Source: Streptomyces longispororuber | GTDB lineage: Bacteria > Actinomycetota > Actinomycetes > Streptomycetales > Streptomycetaceae | Assembly: GCF_014656095.1 (NCBI RefSeq) | Contig: NZ_BNBT01000059.1 | Coordinates: 1 to 45,204, forward strand | DNA: 45,204 bases | Direction: 5' to 3' | In this document: piece after piece, positions 11,242 to 19,405 of the stretch | Position numbering within the stretch: position 1 is the stretch's first letter | How the letters are laid out: each line of letters begins with the position of its first letter | Made by a program: the position numbers and the translations under genes | The notes under the pieces: generated by a model | What the model saw: only the letters and a program-made list of their open reading frames with translations | Databases searched by the model: none | Told to the model about the DNA's origin: nothing

Positions 11242-11565
11242 GTGGCTCTTCCGCCCCTTACCCCTGAACAGCGCGCAGCCGCGCTCGAAAAGGCCGCCGC
11301 GGCTCGCCGGGAGCGGGCCGAGGTCAAGAATCGACTCAAGCACTCCGGCGCCTCCCTTCACGAGGTCATCAAGCAGGGCCAGGAGAACGACGTCATCGGC
11401 AAGATGAAGGTCTCCGCCCTCCTTGAGTCCCTGCCGGGCGTGGGCAAGGTCCGCGCCAAGCAGATCATGGAGCGCCTCGGCATCTCCGAAAGCCGCCGCG
11501 TGCGGGGCCTCGGCTCCAACCAGATCGCCTCCCTGGAGCGCGAGTTCGGCGGCAGCGGCGCCTGA
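11242..11565 (+). CDS. mihF: Actinobacterial integration host factor sIHF/mIHF
   Basis: This is the small basic nucleoid protein of Actinobacteria, unrelated to E. coli IHF, that bends and constrains DNA and in Streptomyces affects sporulation and antibiotic production. The 107-residue length is exactly that of the known Streptomyces protein. It has a long N-terminal helix (about residues 8-35, rich in Ala, Arg, Lys, Glu) and a helix-two-turns-helix DNA-binding unit with LPGVGKVRAKQIMERLGIS at about 62-80. The start is GTG 11242 with GAGGTGA 7 bases upstream; the longer upstream reading frame would cover its promoters and is rejected. gmk follows after 62 bases. Confidence 0.96.
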   Translation: MALPPLTPEQRAAALEKAAAARRERAEVKNRLKHSGASLHEVIKQGQENDVIGKMKVSALLESLPGVGKVRAKQIMERLGISESRRVRGLGSNQIASLEREFGGSGA

Positions 11566-11627
11566 CGGCTCCGAGCCGTCGCGCGAACCTGGTCTCGGGC
11601 ACCCCTGAGAACCTGGATAATCGCTGC

Positions 11628-12185
11628 ATGAGTGAACGTCCGCGGCTGACCGTGCTCTCCGGCCCCTCCGGGGTCGGCAAGAGCACGGTCGTCGCCCATA
11701 TGCGCAAGGAACACCCCGAGGTCTGGCTCTCGGTCTCGGCGACGACCCGCAAGCCGCGCCCCGGCGAGCGCCATGGTGTGCACTACTTCTTCGTCTCCGA
11801 CGAGGAGATGGACAAGCTGATCGCCAACGGCGAGCTCCTGGAGTGGGCGGAATTCGCGGGCAACCGCTACGGCACGCCCCGGCGCGCGGTCATGGACCGG
11901 CTCGAGGCGGGCGAGCCCGTCCTGCTGGAGATCGACCTCCAGGGCGCGCGGCAGGTCCGGGCGTCGATGGCCGACGCCCAGCTCGTCTTCCTCGCCCCGC
12001 CGAGCTGGGACGAGCTGGTGCGCCGCCTCACCGGCCGCGGCACCGAGGCCGCCGAGGTGATCGAGCGCAGGCTCCGGGCCGCGCGCGTGGAGCTGGCCGC
12101 GGAGCCCGAGTTCGACACCACCCTGGTCAACACCTCGGTCGAGGACGTGGCGCGCGAGCTGCTAGCCTTGATGAAAGTTGTTTGA
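11628..12185 (+). CDS. gmk: Guanylate kinase
   Basis: Gmk phosphorylates GMP (and dGMP) with ATP to GDP, a step in GTP supply. The 185-residue protein has the P-loop GPSGVGKS (residues 12-19), the GMP-binding block SVSATTRKPRPGERHGVHYFFV, and EIDLQGARQVR near 103-113. It starts at ATG 11628; the ribosome site is weak, so the start rests on the family N-terminus MSERPRLTVLSGPSG. It is 62 bases after mihF and 26 bases before rpoZ, the common order mihF-gmk-rpoZ in Actinobacteria. Neighbouring gmk and rpoZ are notable because omega in other bacteria contributes to the ppGpp site, and guanylate kinase is a ppGpp target in some Gram-positives; no such control is visible here. Confidence 0.97.
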   Translation: MSERPRLTVLSGPSGVGKSTVVAHMRKEHPEVWLSVSATTRKPRPGERHGVHYFFVSDEEMDKLIANGELLEWAEFAGNRYGTPRRAVMDRLEAGEPVLLEIDLQGARQVRASMADAQLVFLAPPSWDELVRRLTGRGTEAAEVIERRLRAARVELAAEPEFDTTLVNTSVEDVARELLALMKVV

Positions 12186-12211
12186 TCTTCACCCCCTTCG
12201 GAAGGCAGAGA

Positions 12212-12484
12212 GTGTCCTCTTCCATCACCGCGCCCGAGGGCATCATCAACCCGCCGATTGATGAACTGCTCGAGGCCACCGACTCGAAGTACAGCCTCGT
12301 GATCTACGCCGCCAAGCGCGCCCGTCAGATCAACGCGTACTACTCGCAGCTCGGCGAGGGCCTCCTCGAGTACGTCGGCCCGCTCGTGGACACCCACGTC
12401 CACGAGAAGCCGCTGTCGATCGCGCTCCGCGAGATCAACGCGGGCCTGCTGACGTCCGAGGCCGTCGAGGGCCCGGCGCAGTAA
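12212..12484 (+). CDS. rpoZ: RNA polymerase omega subunit
   Basis: Omega is the small subunit that helps fold beta-prime and assemble RNA polymerase. The 90-residue protein has the conserved INPPIDELLEATDSKYSLV block and AAKRARQINAY (about residues 34-44) that contacts beta-prime. It starts at GTG 12212 with GGAAGG about 6-10 bases before it. It lies 26 bases after gmk and is followed by a 17-base-pair terminator, so mihF-gmk-rpoZ probably ends here. Loss of omega in Streptomyces is known to impair differentiation and antibiotic production. Confidence 0.96.
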   Translation: MSSSITAPEGIINPPIDELLEATDSKYSLVIYAAKRARQINAYYSQLGEGLLEYVGPLVDTHVHEKPLSIALREINAGLLTSEAVEGPAQ

Positions 12485-12497
12485 GCAGTCATACGTT

Positions 12498-12536
12498 CAC
12501 CACAGGCCCGGCAGCGCGACTGCCGGGCCTGTGGTG
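12498..12536 (+). terminator. Terminator after rpoZ
   Basis: A perfect 17-base-pair stem (12498-12514 with 12520-12536) has a CGCGA loop and starts 13 bases after the rpoZ stop. This is the clearest transcription end in the first 13 kb and separates rpoZ from coaBC. Confidence 0.9.
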
Positions 12537-12603
12537 TGTCATGGAGTCGTGCGCGCCCGTGAGCGCGTACGCGTCGGAGTGCGGGCAAGTGCGGGGAGGC
12601 ACC

Positions 12604-13821
12604 GTGGACAAGCCGAAGGTCGTTCTGGGGGTCAGCGGCGGGATCGCCGCCTACAAGGCGTGCGAGCTGCTCAGGCGGCTCACGGAGTCCGGCCACGACG
12701 TGCGCGTCGTGCCGACGCGGTCGGCGCTGCAGTTCGTCGGCGCCCCGACCTGGTCGGCGCTGTCCGGCCACCCCGTCTCCACGGAGGTCTGGTCCGACGT
12801 CCACGAGGTCCCCCACGTCCGCATCGGCCAGGGCGCCGACCTGGTGATCGTGGCGCCCGCCACCGCCGACATGCTCGCCAAGGCCGCCCACGGCCTCGCC
12901 GACGACCTCCTGACGAACACCCTGCTCACGGCGCGCTGCCCGGTGGTCTTCGCGCCCGCCATGCACACGGAGATGTGGGAGCACCCGGCCACCCAGGAGA
13001 ACGTGGCGACCCTGCGCCGCCGCGGCGCCCTCGTCGTCGAACCCGCCGTCGGCCGCCTCACGGGCGTCGACACCGGCAAGGGCCGCTTCCCCGAGCCGGC
13101 CGAGCTGTTCGAGGTCGTACGCCGGGTCCTTGCGCGCGGCACCGGCGGCCAGGACCTCGCCGGCCGCCACGTCGTGGTCAGCGCGGGCGGCACCCGTGAG
13201 CCCCTCGACCCCGTGCGCTTCCTCGGCAACCGCTCCTCCGGCAAGCAGGGCTACGCCCTCGCCCGCAGCGCCGCCGCGCGCGGCGCCCGGGTCACGCTCG
13301 TCTCGGCCAACGCGGCGCTGCCGGAGCCGGCGGGCGTCGACGTGGTGCCCGTGGGCACCGCCGTACAGCTCCGCGAGGCCGTCCTGAAGGCCGCCGCCGA
13401 CGCCGACGCGGTGGTGATGGCCGCGGCCGTGGCCGACTTCCGCCCGGCCGCGTACGCCGCCGGGAAGATCAAGAAGAAGGACGGCGAGGACCCCGCCCCC
13501 GTCGCCCTCGTCCGCAACCCCGACATCCTCGCCGAGCTCGCGGCCGACCGCCCGCGCCCGGGCCAGGTCGTCGTCGGCTTCGCCGCCGAGACCGACGACG
13601 TCCTGGCCAACGGGCGCGCCAAGCTCGCCCGCAAGGGCTGCGACCTGCTCGTGGTCAACGAGGTGGGCGAGCGCAAGACCTTCGGCTCCGAGCGGAACGA
13701 GGCCGTGGTGCTCGGCTCCGACGGCAGCGAGACCCCGGTGCCGTACGGCCCCAAGGACGACCTCGCGGACACCGTCTGGGACCTCGTCGCCCCCCGCCTC
13801 GCCGGCCCGCCCCTCGACTGA
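12604..13821 (+). CDS. coaBC: Bifunctional CoaBC (4'-phosphopantothenoylcysteine synthase/decarboxylase)
   Basis: CoaBC carries out two steps of coenzyme A synthesis: ligation of cysteine to phosphopantothenate (CoaB, CTP-dependent) and FMN-dependent decarboxylation (CoaC). The 405-residue protein has the CoaC half at about 1-185 (GVSGGIAAYK; EVPHVRI with the active histidine; APATADMLAK; PAMHTEMW substrate-binding motif) and the CoaB half from about 190 (VVSAGGTREPLDPVRFLGNR; MAAAVADFRP; KIKKKDG). The start GTG 12604 follows GGGAGG by 4 bases and matches the family N-terminus; the ATG at 12541 would add 21 unlike residues and lies next to the rpoZ terminator. It is a monocistronic unit between terminators. 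Confidence 0.96.
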   Translation: MDKPKVVLGVSGGIAAYKACELLRRLTESGHDVRVVPTRSALQFVGAPTWSALSGHPVSTEVWSDVHEVPHVRIGQGADLVIVAPATADMLAKAAHGLADDLLTNTLLTARCPVVFAPAMHTEMWEHPATQENVATLRRRGALVVEPAVGRLTGVDTGKGRFPEPAELFEVVRRVLARGTGGQDLAGRHVVVSAGGTREPLDPVRFLGNRSSGKQGYALARSAAARGARVTLVSANAALPEPAGVDVVPVGTAVQLREAVLKAAADADAVVMAAAVADFRPAAYAAGKIKKKDGEDPAPVALVRNPDILAELAADRPRPGQVVVGFAAETDDVLANGRAKLARKGCDLLVVNEVGERKTFGSERNEAVVLGSDGSETPVPYGPKDDLADTVWDLVAPRLAGPPLD

Positions 13822-13843
13822 GGCCGCGAGTGCGACGCCGGAC

Positions 13844-13871
13844 GGCCCGTGCCGAAGGCCGTGCACGGGCC
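13844..13871 (+). terminator. Terminator after coaBC
   Basis: A 9-base-pair perfect stem (GGCCCGTGC, 13844-13852, with 13863-13871) encloses a 10-base loop and begins 22 bases after the coaBC stop. Confidence 0.6.
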
Positions 13872-13984
13872 CAAGGCATCTGCGTTGCCCTGATCCGACC
13901 CGCATGGACCCGTGACGGCCTGCTCCATCCAGTACCGATGGAATCAGTCGCGTACTGACCGGATTCGGCCCGAAGCGACCTGAG

Positions 13985-14041
13985 TGACCTGATCCGACCC
14001 GATTGACCTGATCCGGCCTGAGTGACCTGATCCGGCCTGAA
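13985..14041. repeat. Three 19-base tandem repeats upstream of metK
   Basis: Three adjoining copies of TGACCTGATCCGGCCTGAG with small changes lie at 13985-14003, 14004-14022 and 14023-14041. More decayed copies can be seen from about 13888 to 13980. The 506-base coaBC-metK gap (13822-14327) otherwise holds the coaBC terminator and a long metK leader. I see a TAAACT that could be a -10 at 14242 but no convincing -35 and no SAM riboswitch. Confidence 0.75.
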
Positions 14042-14327
14042 CGGCGCGGCGGTGGCACAACCGGAAGGCGCTATTCACCCCACGGGGCGCCGTGGGCCCG
14101 CCTTAAACACGTCCTGAACCCGTCGTACGCGGGCCCCGGACCCTCTGGTGGAGACCGATCGTCGTATCGCACAATGCAGTGCCGCAGGTCACAGGCCTCG
14201 ACTGGGACGAGGCGGGTGGCCCTGCGGCCCTGCACGACCGATAAACTGGTCTCGGACGACGTCGAGCGCAGCTCTCGGCCCGTCCGCCAATGATCAGCCA
14301 GCAGCCGCTGCAACCACAGGGAGCGAT

Positions 14328-15542
14328 GTGTCCCGCCGTCTCTTCACCTCGGAGTCCGTGACCGAGGGCCACCCCGACAAGATCGCTGACCAGATCAGCG
14401 ACACCATTCTCGACGCGCTTCTGCGCGAGGACCCGACGTCCCGGGTCGCCGTCGAAACGCTCATCACGACCGGCCTCGTGCACGTCGCCGGTGAGGTCAC
14501 GACCAAGGCGTACGCGCCGATCGCGCAGCTCGTGCGCGACAAGATCCTCGAGATCGGCTACGACTCCTCGAAGAAGGGCTTCGACGGCGCCTCCTGCGGC
14601 GTGTCGGTGTCCATCGGCGCGCAGTCCCCGGACATCGCGCAGGGTGTCGACACGGCGTACGAGCAGCGTGTCGAGGGCGACGAGGACGAGCTGGACAAGC
14701 AGGGCGCCGGCGACCAGGGCCTGATGTTCGGCTACGCCTGCGACGAGACCCCGGAGCTCATGCCGCTCCCGATCCACCTCGCGCACCGCCTCTCGCGCCG
14801 CCTGTCCGAGGTCCGCAAGAACGGCACCATCCCCTACCTGCGCCCCGACGGAAAGACGCAGGTCACCATCGAGTACGACGGCGACAAGGCCGTCCGCCTC
14901 GACACGGTCGTGGTCTCCTCCCAGCACGCCTCGGACATCGACCTGGACTCCCTGCTCGCCCCGGACATCCGCGAGTTCGTGGTCGAGCCGGAGCTGAAGG
15001 CCCTGGTCGACGACGGCATCAAGCTGGAGACCGAGGGCTACCGCCTGCTGGTCAACCCCACCGGCCGCTTCGAGATCGGCGGCCCGATGGGTGACGCCGG
15101 TCTGACCGGCCGCAAGATCATCATCGACACGTACGGCGGCATGGCCCGCCACGGCGGCGGCGCCTTCTCCGGCAAGGACCCGTCCAAGGTCGACCGCTCC
15201 GCCGCCTACGCCATGCGCTGGGTCGCGAAGAACGTCGTCGCGGCCGGCCTCGCCGCCCGCTGCGAGGTCCAGGTCGCCTACGCGATCGGCAAGGCCGAGC
15301 CGGTCGGCCTGTTCGTCGAGACCTTCGGCACCAACACGGTCGACACCGACAAGATCGAGCAGGCCATCGGCGAGGTCTTCGACCTCCGCCCGGCCGCGAT
15401 CATCCGCGACCTCGACCTGCTCCGCCCGATCTACTCCCAGACCGCCGCGTACGGCCACTTCGGCCGGGCGCTGCCGGACTTCACCTGGGAGAAGACGGAC
15501 CGCGTCGACGCCCTGCGCAAGGCCGCGGGCCTGGAGGGCTGA
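14328..15542 (+). CDS. metK: S-adenosylmethionine synthetase
   Basis: MetK makes S-adenosylmethionine from methionine and ATP; raised SAM is known to stimulate antibiotic production in Streptomyces. The 404-residue protein has the ATP/Mg motif GHPDKIADQ (about residues 13-21), the flexible-loop region, GAGDQGLMFGYA near 127-138, and the C-terminal P-loop-like GGGAFSGKDPSKVDRS near 277-292. I start at GTG 14328 with AGGGAG 4 bases upstream, giving the usual N-terminus MSRRLFTSESVTEG; an upstream in-frame extension has no family support. It is flanked by a long repeat-bearing leader and a strong terminator, so it is probably a single-gene unit. Confidence 0.97.
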   Translation: MSRRLFTSESVTEGHPDKIADQISDTILDALLREDPTSRVAVETLITTGLVHVAGEVTTKAYAPIAQLVRDKILEIGYDSSKKGFDGASCGVSVSIGAQSPDIAQGVDTAYEQRVEGDEDELDKQGAGDQGLMFGYACDETPELMPLPIHLAHRLSRRLSEVRKNGTIPYLRPDGKTQVTIEYDGDKAVRLDTVVVSSQHASDIDLDSLLAPDIREFVVEPELKALVDDGIKLETEGYRLLVNPTGRFEIGGPMGDAGLTGRKIIIDTYGGMARHGGGAFSGKDPSKVDRSAAYAMRWVAKNVVAAGLAARCEVQVAYAIGKAEPVGLFVETFGTNTVDTDKIEQAIGEVFDLRPAAIIRDLDLLRPIYSQTAAYGHFGRALPDFTWEKTDRVDALRKAAGLEG

Positions 15543-15562
15543 CACCCTCCCCTCCGGCTCCA

Positions 15563-15602
15563 CCGAGGCCCGGCGCCCCTGTTCGGGGGCGCCGGGCCTC
15601 GG
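15563..15602 (+). terminator. Terminator after metK
   Basis: A perfect 17-base-pair GC stem (15563-15579 with 15586-15602) and six-base loop TGTTCG lie 20 bases after the metK stop. Confidence 0.9.
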
Positions 15603-15836
15603 CGCGTCAGGAGGGGGCGGCCGGTCGCGGCGGGTCCGTGTCCGGTGCCGCCCCGTCCCCGTTCCTGTCCCGTGCCCGCCGTCGTACGGCGACGAGATGT
15701 CCTGCCACCGGGACGGGGACCCCTGCCCGCCCGCGCCGGCGGATGTCGAGAAGGCGAAAGCAGCCAGTCGGCGGGCGCGGGAGGTGGGGTGTCCCGGCGG
15801 GCTGGGGTGTCGGAGTCGTCTGGTAGGAATGCTGCT

Positions 15837-17987
15837 GTGAGCAGCGAGAACGAGGAGGGTGAGCGGTCCGCCGGGGTGCAGCCCGAGCAGCTCGCGCTCA
15901 TCAGGGACAGCGTGCGCAAGGCCAAGGTGCCGCGGGCCAAGCCGCGGACGTGGCGGGGGGCCGCGCTGGCCGGGTCGCTGCCGGTGGCGCGGGTGGTGGT
16001 GGACAAGGGGGTGCTGCACCTCGACCGGTACTTCGACTACGCGGTGCCCGAGGAGCTGGACGCGCAGGCGCAGCCCGGGGTGCGGGTGCGGGTGCGGTTC
16101 GGCGCCGGGACGCGGAACGTGCGCGACGGGCGGCGCGAGGGCGGCGGCCTCGTCGACGGCTTCCTCGTCGAGCGCGTCGCCGAGTCGGACTACACGGGCC
16201 CGCTGGCCGCGCTCGCCCAGGTCGTGTCGCCCGAGCGCGTGCTCGACGAGGAGCTGCTCGGGCTCGCCCGCGCCGTGGCCGACCGGTACGCGGGCAGCCT
16301 CGCCGACGTCCTGCAGCTCGCGGTGCCGCCGCGGCACGCGCGCGCGGAGGGGCTCCCGTCGCCGCCTCCGACCGCCGCGCGCCCGGAGCCGGACCCCGGC
16401 TCGTGGCGGAGGTACGCGCGCGGGCCGGAGTTCCTCGCTGCGCTGGCCGCGGGCGGGGCGCCGCGGGCCGTGTGGACCGCGCTGCCGGGGCCCCTGTGGG
16501 CCGAGGAGATCGCCCGGGCCGTGCAGGCGACGCTGGCCTCGGGGCGCGGCGCGCTCGTCGTCGTACCGGCCGGGCGGCCCGCCGCGCGTGTGGACGCGGC
16601 GCTGCGGGCGCTGCTCGGCGAGGGGCAGCACGCCCTGCTGACCGCCGACGCCGGTCAGGAGAGGCGGTACCGGGAGTGGCTCGCGGTGCGCCGCGGCGCC
16701 GTGCGCGCCGTCGTAGGCACGCGGGCCGCCATGTTCGCGCCGGTCAGGAAGCTCGGTCTGGTCGTCGTGTGGGACGACGGCGACCCCGGCCACGCGGACG
16801 AGAACGCCCCGTTCCCGCACGTGCGCGAGGTCCTTGAACTGCGCGCCTCACGGGACAAGTGCGCGTTCCTGCTGGGGGGTTGGAGCTGTACGGTCGAGGG
16901 GGCCCAGCTCGTCGAGAGCGGCTGGGCCGCGCCGCTCGCCGCCGACCGGGAGCAGGTACGCGCCGCCGCGCCGCTGGTACGGACCGTGGGGGACGGCGAC
17001 CTCGCCCGGGACGAGGCCGCGCGGGCCGCCCGGCTGCCGAGCCTGGCCTGGCAGATCGCCCGGGACGGACTGCGGCGGGGCCCCGTCCTCGTCCAGGTGC
17101 CCCGGCGGGGCTACGTACCGCGGCTCGCGTGCGAGCGCTGCCGGGAGCCCGCCCGGTGCCGCCACTGCGCCGGGCCGCTGGAGGCCCGGGACGCCGGGCC
17201 CCTGGTGTGCGGCTGGTGCGGGCGGGACGAGGCCGCCTGGCACTGCCCGGAGTGCGGTGGCTTCCGGCTGCGCGCGCAGGTCGTGGGCGCGCGGCGCACC
17301 GCGGAGGAGCTGGGCCGGGCGTTCCCGGCGGTCCCGGTGCGCACCTCGGGGCGCGAGCAGGTCCTGGACACGGTGGGCCCGGCCCCCGCCCTGGTGGTGA
17401 GCACGCCGGGCGCCGAGCCGGTGGCCGAGGGCGGGTACGCCGCCGCGCTGCTCCTGGACGGCTGGGCCATGCTCGGGCGGCCGGACCTGCGGGCCGGTGA
17501 GGACGCGCTGCGGCGGTGGATCGGCGCTGCCGCGCTGGTACGGGACCAGGGTGAGGGCGGCACCGTGGTGGTGGTCGCCGAGCCGACGCTGCGGCCGGTG
17601 CAGGCGCTGGTGCGCTGGGACCCCGCCGGGCACGCCGTGCGGGAGCTGGCCGAGCGGGCGGAGCTGGGGTTCCCGCCGGTGTCGCGGATGGCGTCGGTGA
17701 CGGGTACGCCCGAGGCGCTCACCGAGTTCCTGGGCCAGGCCCACCTGCCCCCGGACGCCGAGGTGCTCGGCCCGGTGCCGGTGCCCGCCGTCGAGCCCGG
17801 CCGTCCGCGCCGCCCCGGCGACGCGCCGCCGGGGGAGCGGTGGGAGCGGGTCCTGGTGCGGGTGCCGCCGGGCAGCGGCGCGGCGCTGGCCCGCGCCCTG
17901 AAGACGGCGCAGGCCGCGCGGATGGCGCGGGGCCTGGGGGCGCAGCAGGCGGTGCGGGTGCGGATCGATCCGGCGGACATCGGGTGA
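15837..17987 (+). CDS. priA: Primosomal protein N' (PriA), helicase-inactive actinobacterial form
   Basis: PriA recognises collapsed forks and loads the replisome in replication restart. The 716-residue protein keeps the N-terminal fork-binding domain (residues about 40-150, ARVVVDKGVLHLDRYFDYAVPEEL) and the eight zinc-ligand cysteines (CERC, CRHC, CGWC, CPEC, about residues 425-475). The helicase core is degraded: at the place of the Walker A GxxGxGKT there is only TALPGPLWAEEIA, and the DEEH box reads DDGDPGH. UniProt-type annotation of actinobacterial PriA likewise notes no detectable helicase domain. GTG 15837 is chosen because AGGAA precedes it; the longer frame from 15645 crosses the metK downstream region. 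Confidence 0.93.
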   Translation: MSSENEEGERSAGVQPEQLALIRDSVRKAKVPRAKPRTWRGAALAGSLPVARVVVDKGVLHLDRYFDYAVPEELDAQAQPGVRVRVRFGAGTRNVRDGRREGGGLVDGFLVERVAESDYTGPLAALAQVVSPERVLDEELLGLARAVADRYAGSLADVLQLAVPPRHARAEGLPSPPPTAARPEPDPGSWRRYARGPEFLAALAAGGAPRAVWTALPGPLWAEEIARAVQATLASGRGALVVVPAGRPAARVDAALRALLGEGQHALLTADAGQERRYREWLAVRRGAVRAVVGTRAAMFAPVRKLGLVVVWDDGDPGHADENAPFPHVREVLELRASRDKCAFLLGGWSCTVEGAQLVESGWAAPLAADREQVRAAAPLVRTVGDGDLARDEAARAARLPSLAWQIARDGLRRGPVLVQVPRRGYVPRLACERCREPARCRHCAGPLEARDAGPLVCGWCGRDEAAWHCPECGGFRLRAQVVGARRTAEELGRAFPAVPVRTSGREQVLDTVGPAPALVVSTPGAEPVAEGGYAAALLLDGWAMLGRPDLRAGEDALRRWIGAAALVRDQGEGGTVVVVAEPTLRPVQALVRWDPAGHAVRELAERAELGFPPVSRMASVTGTPEALTEFLGQAHLPPDAEVLGPVPVPAVEPGRPRRPGDAPPGERWERVLVRVPPGSGAALARALKTAQAARMARGLGAQQAVRVRIDPADIG

Positions 17988-18087
17988 GACGGCCTCGGGC
18001 CGGGGCCCGCGGGGGCGGCCGGTGCGGGTCCATCGGTACAGCGGGCCCCCGGGCGCGGCGCGTGCCCGGGGACCGGAGCCCGAGCCC

Positions 18088-18177
18088 CCGGACACACCGG
18101 AGCCTCCGGATACACCGGAGCCTCCGGATACACCGGAGCCTCCGGATACACCGGAGGCCCCGGACACACCGATGCCC
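18088..18177. repeat. Five 18-base tandem repeats
   Basis: Five copies of CCGGATACACCGGAGCCT with single-base changes run at 18088-18105, 18106-18123, 18124-18141, 18142-18159 and 18160-18177. Each unit is six codons long, so it would read as P-D-T-P-E-P on the plus strand, but no gene crosses it. The last copy runs into the priA terminator. Confidence 0.85.
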
Positions 18178-18211
18178 CCGCCCGCCGTCGACGTGACGGC
18201 GGGCGGGGGCA
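18173..18211. terminator. Bidirectional terminator, priA and HTH gene
   Basis: A perfect 17-base-pair stem (18173-18189 with 18195-18211) has the loop GACGT. It lies between the convergent ends of priA and the minus-strand HTH gene, 9 bases from the latter's stop, so it can serve both. Confidence 0.85.
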
Positions 18212-18220
18212 CTCGTGTGG

Positions 18221-18772
18221 TCAGCCGTTGCGCGGGCCGGGGAAGGCGCTGGGGCGGACGTCGTCGCGCAGGCCGGGGCTGCCCGCTGTCGGCTGGGTCG
18301 GCATGGCCCTGGCCGCGGGGACGGAGGGGAGCGGGGGGCCCATGGGGACCGTGCGGGCGGTGGCGGCGGCGGTGGCCGGCTCGGCTGCGCGCTCCGGCTC
18401 GGCGGTGGTCGTGGCCTGCGGAGTGGTCCGCCGGGCGCCGTACCGGCGGTGCACCGCCTGCTTGGTGACGCCGAGCGCGGAGCCCACCGCGTCCCACGAG
18501 AAGCCCAGGGAGCGGTCGAAGTCGACCGCGGCGGTGACCAGCGTCTCGACGCTGTCCCGCAGTTCCTGGGCGAGGCGGACGGTCGGAGCGGGTGCGCGCC
18601 CGTACACGACGAAGCCCGCGGAGGGGCTGGAGCGACGCGGGCGGTAGACGTTGCCGAGCTGCGCGGTGAGGGTGCGCAGCGCGTCCACCTGCCGGCGGAC
18701 CCGCTCGATGTCCCGCACCAGCAGGTGCAGGCTGGCCCGTGCCTGGGCGTCGTGGGTTGCGTGGTCGGCCAT
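18221..18772 (-). CDS. Small helix-turn-helix DNA-binding protein
   Basis: The 183-residue protein has a helical N-terminal half (about residues 5-90; RASLHLLVRDIERVRRQVDALRTL) and a helix-turn-helix at about 92-112 (SWDAVGSALGVTKQAVHRRYG). The last 70 residues are a low-complexity Ala/Pro/Thr tail. This layout is typical of the many small Streptomyces regulators of unknown target. It starts at ATG 18772, with GAGAGG 8 bases before it; the longer frame to 18826 begins above that ribosome site. It is convergent with priA and divergent from fmt, with a 633-base gap on that side. I cannot name its target or ligand. Confidence 0.85.
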   Translation of the reverse strand: MADHATHDAQARASLHLLVRDIERVRRQVDALRTLTAQLGNVYRPRRSSPSAGFVVYGRAPAPTVRLAQELRDSVETLVTAAVDFDRSLGFSWDAVGSALGVTKQAVHRRYGARRTTPQATTTAEPERAAEPATAAATARTVPMGPPLPSVPAARAMPTQPTAGSPGLRDDVRPSAFPGPRNG

Positions 18773-18834
18773 GAACAAGCCTCTCGAACCGGCGTTGAGG
18801 GATCGGGGTCGGGGAGTTGTCGACAAGGAAGGTC

Positions 18835-18904
18835 TGTGGTGCGGGGGAGTTCGGTGGTGCGGGGAGTTCTGTGGTGCGCGGGCGTTCGGTGGTGCGGGGA
18901 CGGG
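18835..18904. repeat. Four 17-18 base tandem repeats upstream of the HTH gene
   Basis: Degenerate copies of GGTGGTGCGGGGAGTTC start at 18835, 18853, 18870 and 18888. The array lies 63 bases upstream of the HTH gene start. The rest of the 633-base gap (18773-19405) is G-rich and includes short CTGCCTGAC repeats near 18930-18955. It must hold the promoters of the HTH gene and fmt, but I could not place them. Confidence 0.65.
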
Positions 18905-19405
18905 CGGAGCGGGGGGACGTCGGTGTCCTGACTGCCTGACTGCCTGCCTGACCGCCGGGACGTACGGGAGGGAACTTTTGTGGTGATTGGTGGTGCTGGT
19001 AGGGGGTATGGGGAGTGGGCCGCGTCTGCCTCGTGCGGCCCGTTCCGGTCAACCTTTTCTTGACCAACGCGCTACGCCGTGTGTGGTCACGGTTGCAGGG
19101 CGTATCCGCATATGCGCAGGGCGCACGAGCGTGCGTACGCCCCCGGGGCGCCGCATAGGGCCGTGCGCCGTCGGGGCGCCACCGACGGGGCATCCCCCGG
19201 ACGGCTCAGCGGCCGCCGCCGCGCTCGGCGCGGGCGGACGTGGGCGGCGGGCCCGTGGCGACGGCGCGGACCGGGCCCCGTGGTGAGGGCGGGCGGCCCG
19301 CAGGGGGCGGCACCGTGGCGGCCTAGACTGGTGCGCCGCCGTGCCCGCACGGCGCGTCGCCGCCGAGAGCCGCCGCCGACCCCCAGAAATCCGAGGTAGC
19401 ACCCA

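Noticed and set aside
12541..12603. Upstream ATG as the start of coaBC
   Set aside because: The extra 21 residues are unlike the family, begin next to the rpoZ terminator, and a ribosome site precedes GTG 12604.
13822..14327. SAM riboswitch before metK
   Set aside because: I looked for SAM-I/IV-like core elements and pseudoknot arms and found only repeats and simple GC stems.
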